A stretch of DNA of 64,000 nucleotides, taken from assembly GCF_023343835.1 (NCBI RefSeq), contig NC_064472.1, forward strand, positions 12,453,469 through 12,517,468. Reading direction: 5' to 3'. Position 1 is the stretch's first letter; every line of letters starts with the position of its first letter. The position numbers were made by a program, and so were the translations under genes. The notes below the pieces were generated by a model. It did no database searches and was not told where the DNA came from. It saw only the letters and a list, made by a program, of their open reading frames with translations. Source of the DNA: Lagopus muta (Eukaryota > Chordata > Aves > Galliformes > Phasianidae). Shown one piece after another: positions 57,601 through 64,000 of the stretch.

Positions 57601-60204
57601 AGCCATGTTTGAGCAGACGAGGAGAACTGCTGTGGAAAGGAGCAGGAAGGTCTTGGGTAAGAAACGCGCGAGCAGTTAGCTAGTGTGTTTTAAAACGCGT
57701 TTTGTTCTCCGTTGGAGTGATGTTTTGGTGGCTCAGACTGGCTTTTAGGGAATGAAGTAGTGCAGCTGTGCTGCAGGAAGGCAATCTCGAACACAGTGGA
57801 GATGGATAAATAGGAAAAACTACTCGTTTGCGTATGTTGTCAGAGTGTACGAGGGATCAGCGACTGCAGGACTCCTACTGTGAGGCGTTACACACCGACC
57901 CAGGAAGAAAGCTGAATTTAAATATAAGACTCATCATAGGATCACAGAATCGTTTGAGTTGGAAGAGATCTTAAAGGTCAAACGGTCAAACTCTCCCCCT
58001 GTGAAGAATAGGGACACCTACTATTAGATCAGGGTGCTTAGATCCTGGTCCAGCCTTGTCTTGAATGTCCCTGGGGATGTGGTGTCACCACCTTTCTGGG
58101 CAGCCTGTTCCGGTGCCTCACTGCCTTTGCTGTAAGAAAGCCTTTTTCTTATGTCCAATGTAAGTCTACCTTCTTTTAGTTTGAAATCAATTCCCCATGT
58201 CCCATCCTTTAACTCAAAACTATTGTTTTTATTTTGAAAGGGAACTTGATTCAGAGAGCTTTAAATTAGACATGCAGAATAGTAGGGAAATGTCTTCTGT
58301 GACATACAGTTAGTTACGCAGCAGTTCATAATTTTTTCTATTTTCTACTGTGCTGGGAATGGTTGGCCTGCAAGAAAAAGGTGATGAGAGTTGTATGTTT
58401 TCCTTCTCTTATCTAAACAAACAGTATTCCAAATATGGAAGATGCTAATGTTCTAGAGTTCTTTTTGCCATTCCAGACACCTGTGCTTTCTGCTTCCACT
58501 TAGTATGTGCAGAAAATGGAGTGGATTTTTTTGGTTTGAGAAACCAAGAAAAGAAAAAGAAACCAAGTTTGGTTTCTTTTTCTTTGTGTTATTCATATGA
58601 TTATGGTTGAGAAGCTTATAGCTGAGATAAAATTTTATTTTCTCTCTGAAGTGTTTCAGTTTATGAAGACAGTAGTCTGGAAGTCCTTCATTAGGAAACT
58701 GCAGTTCTGTTGGAAGAATGAGATCAGTGCAGTGTTGGTTGTTCTTTATTGCTTGATTCTACATGGAATCATGCTGGTTCAGCTCTGTGGATGCTTGTTG
58801 ACGTTACAGACTTTCAGACATTGTGAAATTCAGATTTACAAGGGACTCCAGGGTTTAATTTGAACCCTTTTCTATACTAACCAAATCAAAATACAGTAAT
58901 GTTTATTTCATGTTGAAAACTCAGATTCTTGTTTACATCAAACTATGATCTCTTTTGGGAAACCATCTCCTATCAAAAAATTAGAAGAGAAATTTTATAA
59001 ACTAATACAAGGAAGTGTAATGTTTTTAAATCAAGACATTTTGAACTGCATCTGGACATCTTTTCTCCTCTGTTGTCCTTAAGAAGAATTTCTAGAGTTT
59101 TCTCCATAAAAGAAACACAGCATATGATTGATCACAAGTTTAGTCATTTTACTAAAAATGACAAAGCTTTGTGTGTAATTCAGCTTTTTTTATTTTTAAT
59201 ATGGTATTGTGAACTTTTTTCAGTTTTCATAAAGTACACTACTGACTTCTAACTTTGAAATAATTGTGATGATCTCTTTTGAGAACATCTCCTTTAGCTG
59301 GGAATTAGGAGAACTAATAATGTGTCATCTGAATCTGTATCTTATAGTTGTTTCTGTTTCTCTTTTGGAGGAAAATGTTTCTGTGCATTGTGAGCAAACA
59401 GGAAAATTTTGTTTCTCATATAGAAGGAGAGTTGTTGGTTTTTTTTCTTTGCTATGTGGAAGTTATTTGAGATTTCTTAGAAATAGATTAGCTGTATCTC
59501 ACTCTTAGAATTATGGCAGCTTTATTTGTTCTTGTATCTTAACCCCACCATACTGTATGAGATTCCTAACTCAACTTTGAAATGGATGGTTCTGTTTGAT
59601 TTTACTTTGGTATTTACTGGAATTCTTTTTCAATAAGTAAAATGAAAATAAATAAAAAGATAACTAAATATAATTTATGGGAAATAAGTTATTTGCACCT
59701 GTGATAACTTCAGTTCTAACTCAGTTTCTTGCTATGAAAATTTCAAGAGCTCTCTGAAGTGATTCGTACTATTTTAATACAACATTGAAAATGTTGAAAT
59801 ATTGCCATTGTTGTATGAGAAGCTTTCCAGCTATTGGCAAATATGATCAACTATGCAAACTAATAACTGGAAGTTTTTTGGATTTTTTTTTTTTAGTTTT
59901 TCTGAGCGATCTTTATGGTAGCAATGGAAATTTAATTATTTGAAAGAGTAACAAAGCCATTTTCAGGTGAAATGCTTTACTTACTGTTATTTTTTCAAAT
60001 AACTTATGTAAGTCGTAAAATGAAGGTAATTGTTTCACTCAGTAGAACTCTGAGTTCTGTTATTTGTCATTTCTATGCTCTTCATTCAGAGGCTCGTGAA
60101 AGAGAGCAGGAGGACCGGGCTGAAAAAGAATGTAAAAGTTCATGTGCTGATCCATCAGCTTCAGTCTCAAGTGCAACAGGAGCTGTGTCCACATTAAAGC
60201 CAAG
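57217..60204 (+). CDS. WDR70: WDR70, first four coding exons, partial
   Basis: Nuclear WD40-repeat protein linked in the literature to CUL4-DDB1-type ubiquitin ligases and DNA-damage responses. Exons: 57217-57241, 57325-57387, 57573-57656 and 60090-60204, all GT-AG and in phase; 287 nt encode 95 residues plus 2 nt. The start ATG has A at -3 and G at +4. The stretch GKKARTFDLEAMFEQTRRTA is essentially the human WDR70 N-terminal signature and sits before the WD repeats. The fourth exon (EAREREQEDRAEKE onward) is a low-complexity charged and Ser-rich linker that diverges from human. No later exon was found between 60205 and 64000, so the WD domain lies outside the window. Confidence 0.95.
57935..58230 (-). 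mobile_element. CR1 LINE 3' fragment
   Basis: Begins TCATAGGATCACAGAATCG and continues GAGTTGGAAGAGATCTTAAA and CACCTTTCTGGGCAGCCTGT, the complement of a CR1 3' end. It lies in WDR70 intron 3, antisense to the gene. Confidence 0.85.
58550..58585. repeat. Perfect 17-bp inverted repeat
   Basis: Arms AAAGAAAAAGAAACCAA (58550-58566) and its exact complement (58569-58585), separated by 2 nt. A nested TTGGTTT/AAACCAA pair lies just upstream (58531-58547). WDR70 intron 3. Confidence 0.85.
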
Positions 60205-60957
60205 GTACTTACTTAGTTATGATTGGAAGTGTCACTTAACAGCTTTCTTATCTGAAAGAGTTTGTGTTTTTTGTGGCTTCTTTTTGGGGGAGAGAGGGAT
60301 GGAGTGCATGAGCGTTGCTTAACTTTTGTGGATGTGTCTGTGCTATCTGAAGTGTAAAATCTGTTTTCTTTTTCTCTGCTTTCTTGGATGTCTCAATATT
60401 TGTGAATATTGTATATAGTTAATAGTAAATTTTATGGTCTCCTCCCTATCTTGTTTGGCATACTTTAACAAAATGCCATCTGTATTTTTTTTCTTGTTGT
60501 TTTTTTGTTTGACAAGATATGGGCAAGTATAATTAATACAGATTCTGACTTAATGACCGGCTATTATTCTCGGTTGTATGTAAGTATAATTGTTCATGTT
60601 TGCAACAAAATAAAGTAGTGTAGATATGGATTCTTAAGCATGCACACTATACGGAGTAGTGGTAGGGTTGAGAAGTATTTTTGTTTGACTTCAGTCTGAA
60701 ATTTATTCCAGAACTTCTTAAAGTTTGTTTGTCTGTGACAGACAGCAAATGCTACTGCTCTGGCAGTTTGCTTGAATTCTTAAATGCTGTGTAACAAAAA
60801 ATAGCTAAGCATAATGGAGGCTACATTATTCCATTGCATGACTGGGATTGTTGAGATCAATGTTCTGTAAATTTGTAGTTTTTTGTATCTATTGCAGTCT
60901 TATAATCCATCAGTACCTTGGTAGATCTGTACGAATCTTGTAGCCAGATTGTATGTG

Positions 60958-61860
60958 GTAGAATCACAGAATCATAGAATGGCTTGGGTTGGAAGGGACT
61001 TCAAAGACCATCATTAGATGGCCCAACTTCCATGCTGCAGTAAGAGTTCCTTTATCAGGTATTAGATCAGGCTGCCTGGGGCCTGGTCCACCCTGGTCTT
61101 GAACAAGTCCAGGGGTGAGGCATCCACAGCTTGTTTGGGCAACCTGTTTCAGTGCTTAGCCACACTGTCATAACATCTAATCTAACCATTTCTCCTTGTC
61201 CTATTATATGCCTGTGTAAAAAGTCAGTCTCCCTCTGATTTATAGGTTCTCTTTACAGGAAGGCTGCAGTGAGGTTTCCCCAAAGTCTTCTCTTATTCAG
61301 ACTGAACAATCCCAACTCCCTCATCCTTTCTTTGTCGGAGAGGTGCTCCAGTTATCTGATCATCCTTGTGGCCCTCTTCTAGACCTGTTCCAACAGCTCC
61401 ACGTTTTTCTTGTGCTGCGGGACCCAGCTCTGGATACTGTACTGCAGGTGGTGCCTCATGAGTTCAGAGCAGAGTGGGATGATCACCTCCCTCTCTCTGC
61501 TGGCCACCCCTGTTTTAATGTAGCCCAGGGTGCAGTTGACTTTCCAGGCAGCAAGTGCACATAGATGATTTGCATCCAGCTTTTCATCCACTAGAACCCC
61601 AGGTCCAAGGGCTGCACTTTGAATTCTACTCCTAGTCAGGGATTGCCATAAACCCAGCTGCAACACTATACTTGACCTTGTTGAAACACGTTAGGTTAAC
61701 GTGGGACCGCTTTTCAAGCTTCCAGGTCCCTTTGGATGGCATCCTTTCCTTCTCCCTTGTCAGCTCACTGCTCAGCTTACTCATCAGCAAAATTGGTGAG
61801 TGTGCTCTCAGTCACACTATCGAAGTCACTGATAAAAATGTTGAAGAGCACAAGCTTGTA
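60958..61860 (-). mobile_element. CR1 LINE, ~0.9 kb
   Basis: Reverse-strand CR1 with 3' end AGAATCACAGAATCATAGAA, then GGGTTGGAAGGGACTTCAAA, CTCCAACAG/CTGTTCCAACAGC, and the CCAGGTCCCTTTGGATGGCA region. A residual 95-codon ORF2 fragment lies at 61379-61666 on the minus strand. It lies in WDR70 intron 4, antisense. Confidence 0.85.
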
Positions 61861-63154
61861 GCATCGCAGACAACAAATTTCTGTTACAAAATTTCTTTTG
61901 TATGCATAGACCTATAGAAAGGTCAAGTGAGCTGTGAACTCTCACAGAAATAACATGACTTAGTACTTGATCTGTGTTTTATCTTATCCAGGAGGGAAAA
62001 GCATTCTGTACTCCCATTTACTTTTGATGTTCTCAGATGTGTTCCTGATGAAACAATGGAAGTTGGCAAGAAATGGATGTAGTGTGATTATGCACTGTGT
62101 GGGTGACTTCAGTGTAAGGAATCAAGTGAAGCACCTGATAGACAAATGATGTAGAGCTTTTCTCATTTTATTAAGGGGTTTGGGAGAAATCTAGGTACTT
62201 AGTGTAAAAGAAGATAATTACTAGCTTTCAATAGTTGAATGTTCCTGCGTAGGCCTGGGTAACTCACTCAAGTCCTGTTGATGTTAAGTTTCCTTTCTGT
62301 TCCCTTCCATTACTTTGTTTTCCCTGAGGATTGAAAAGGGAGTGCATGGCATGAAAAACTCATAAACTGGAAGCTGAACGTGTCAGCTTGCATAATTTTA
62401 TTTTCTTGTAAATTATGATGGTCAGTTTAGAACTTAGTTTTGAAAACAACACAGTGAAGGAGGTGAACCCGTTGTATCTTAGCCTAAATTCCTAGGGAAA
62501 ATCCTGCAACAAAGGAAATCTGGTTCATAGGACTTGCGGTCTTTTTTTCTTTCATGTAGACTTTGGTTACTATAAAATGAACTTACATATAACTTATTCT
62601 ATCTTTTTGAAAATGGCAACATTGCCCTAAATAGTACCTTTTTTTCTCTTAAAATTCCAAATATATTCAATTATCTTAGTAGCATCCTTACTAATTTTAC
62701 AGTTGTTAACAAGAAATTGGTCACTCCAGAACAATGTGATTCTATTGATTCTTGAAGTAATTTGCTACCAGAATTGTTTACAATGGTTATAATTATCTTA
62801 TAAAAGGGAACAACTGATGTGCATGTATGTGCGTGGAAATTCTCATGAGCAGGGAGAACTACGTGCAGTTTTTTCCTGTTGGTATTTTCTACCAACATCT
62901 GTGGTCCTTCACGTCTGCTTGTGCCATGGCTGTAATGAAACGCTGGCTGACAGTAGGAAGACAGATATAGGAAAGCATTGGAAAAGTCTGGGTACCCAGA
63001 GTGAGACATCTGATGTACAGGGCATCAAAAGCAGGGGCCAAAAAAGGCGGCTTGTAGCTTCCAGCCTGTTCTTCTTCAGAAAAATCCTACCAGGCAGGCT
63101 GCTGGGCAGGAGGTGTTTTTTTTAAAAAAATTTTAAAAAATTAAAAAATGGGGT
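61861..63154. other. WDR70 intron 4, unique part
   Basis: Ordinary intron between two CR1 copies. A low-complexity A/T tract at 63113-63148 borders the last CR1. No WDR70 exon was found. Confidence 0.55.
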
Positions 63155-64000
63155 GATTGCCAAGCCCCACTCAGCCATCTATCAACGCTCTTGGTTAACT
63201 GGTGAGGTCCCAGAGGATTGGAGTCTTGCTGATGTGACTCCCATCTTCAAGAAGGACCGTAAGGAGGATCTGGGGAACTATAGGCCTGTCAGCCTGACCT
63301 CAGTACCAGGGAAAGTTATAGTACAGATCATCTTGAATGAGATTGCACAGCACGTACGCAGTGTCCAGGGGATCAGGCCCAGCCAGTACGGGTTCGTGAA
63401 AAGCAGGTCGTGCTTATAGAATCACCAAGGTTGGAAAAGACCTAAAAGCTCATCCAGTCCAACCGTTCACCTATTACCAATTGCTCCCACTAAACCATGT
63501 CCCTCAACACAACATCCAGCCTTTCCTTGAACACCCCCAGGGTCAGTGACTCCACCAACTCCCTGGGCAGTCCATTCCAGTGCCTGACCACCCTTTCTGA
63601 AAAGTAATACTTCCTAACCAGGCTTGACCTCATCTCCTTCTATGACTGGGTGACCAGTCTGGTAGATGGGGGAAGGGCTGTTGATGTGGTCTTCCTAGGC
63701 TTCAGCAAAGCCTTTGACGCTGTCCCTCACAGGCTTCTTCTGAGGAAACTGACTGCCCGTGGTCTGAACAGATAAACACTTCTTTGGGTAAGGAAATGGC
63801 TAGAAGTCCATGCCCAGCAGGTTGTGGTGAATGGAGTGAAGTCTAGCTGGTGACCCGTTTCAAGTGGTGTCCCCCAGGGCTCGGTACTGGGGCCCATCTT
63901 GTTTAATATCTTTGTTGATGACCTTGATGAGGGGATTGAGTGTACCCTCAGTAAGTTTGCAGATGACACCAAGCTGGGAGGTGGTGCCGATCTGCCTGAG
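63155..64000 (+). mobile_element. CR1 LINE RT region, interrupted by a second CR1, runs off the window
   Basis: 63155-63416 encodes CR1 RT (SWLTGEVPEDWSLADVTPIF, NYRPVSLTSVPGK). After a 203-bp antisense CR1 insert, coding resumes at about 63620 with motif A read as FLGFSKAFD, where the usual catalytic Asp is Gly. [10 protein letters not shown] and FADDTKL-type segments follow up to the window edge. The copy is dead by insertion and substitution. It lies in WDR70 intron 4. Confidence 0.9.
63417..63619 (-). mobile_element. Short CR1 3' end nested in another CR1
   Basis: The complement of a CR1 3' terminus (ATAGAATCACCAAGGTTGGA to AAAGTAATACTTCC). By eye it is about 95% identical to the last 200 bp of the copy ending at 9627, so it is the same young subfamily. 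It interrupts the RT frame of the host CR1. No clear target duplication beyond a shared GCTT. Confidence 0.9.

Noticed and set aside
60205-64000. Further WDR70 exons
   Set aside because: No stretch with family similarity and flanking splice sites was found; the intron appears to extend beyond the window.
1-64000. tRNA, rRNA, CRISPR or bacterial-type operons
   Set aside because: Nothing of this kind is seen; the window is vertebrate intron-exon DNA with mobile elements.

Overview
This is vertebrate nuclear DNA from a bird, most likely chicken or a close galliform. The evidence is many CR1 LINE copies, Galluhop-like mariner remnants, and a family of LTRs around a retrovirus-like element. The host genes follow the order CPLANE1 - NUP155 - WDR70, as on human 5p13. 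In chicken this block is Z-linked (established synteny, not visible in the sequence itself). The genes were rebuilt exon by exon from splice sites, reading-frame phase and remembered human homologues; no alignment was run.

Layout. (1) 325-16186, minus strand: the first 14 coding exons of CPLANE1 (ciliary/planar-polarity scaffold); the gene runs off the left edge. A CpG-rich promoter lies at about 16370-16690. (2) 18487-55352, minus strand: all of NUP155, with 35 coding exons, a 4167-nt CDS and 1388 predicted residues. Every exon junction keeps frame, and two introns use GC-AG splice sites. (3) 57217-60204, plus strand: the first four coding exons of WDR70, head to head with NUP155; the gene runs off the right edge. 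NUP155 is a nuclear pore inner-ring scaffold, CPLANE1 acts at ciliary basal bodies, and WDR70 is a nuclear WD40 protein. They are neighbours by synteny, not members of one pathway.

Mobile DNA. Intron 15 of NUP155 carries a complete LTR element (37823-43774, plus strand, antisense to the host gene). Its two 315-bp LTRs differ at one base. It has an intact 523-codon gag-like ORF and a protease/RT/RNase H/integrase reading frame broken by one in-frame stop. A degenerate dUTPase-like domain follows integrase, and there is no env. The layout recalls ERV-L-type elements and the chicken ENS-1/ERNI family (inference). Three older solo or fragmentary LTRs of the same family lie in the same orientation. 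At least twelve CR1 pieces (some nested), two mariner-type MITEs, and local duplications in NUP155 introns make up most of the rest. The remaining long stretches are ordinary AT-rich intron in which I see nothing recognisable.
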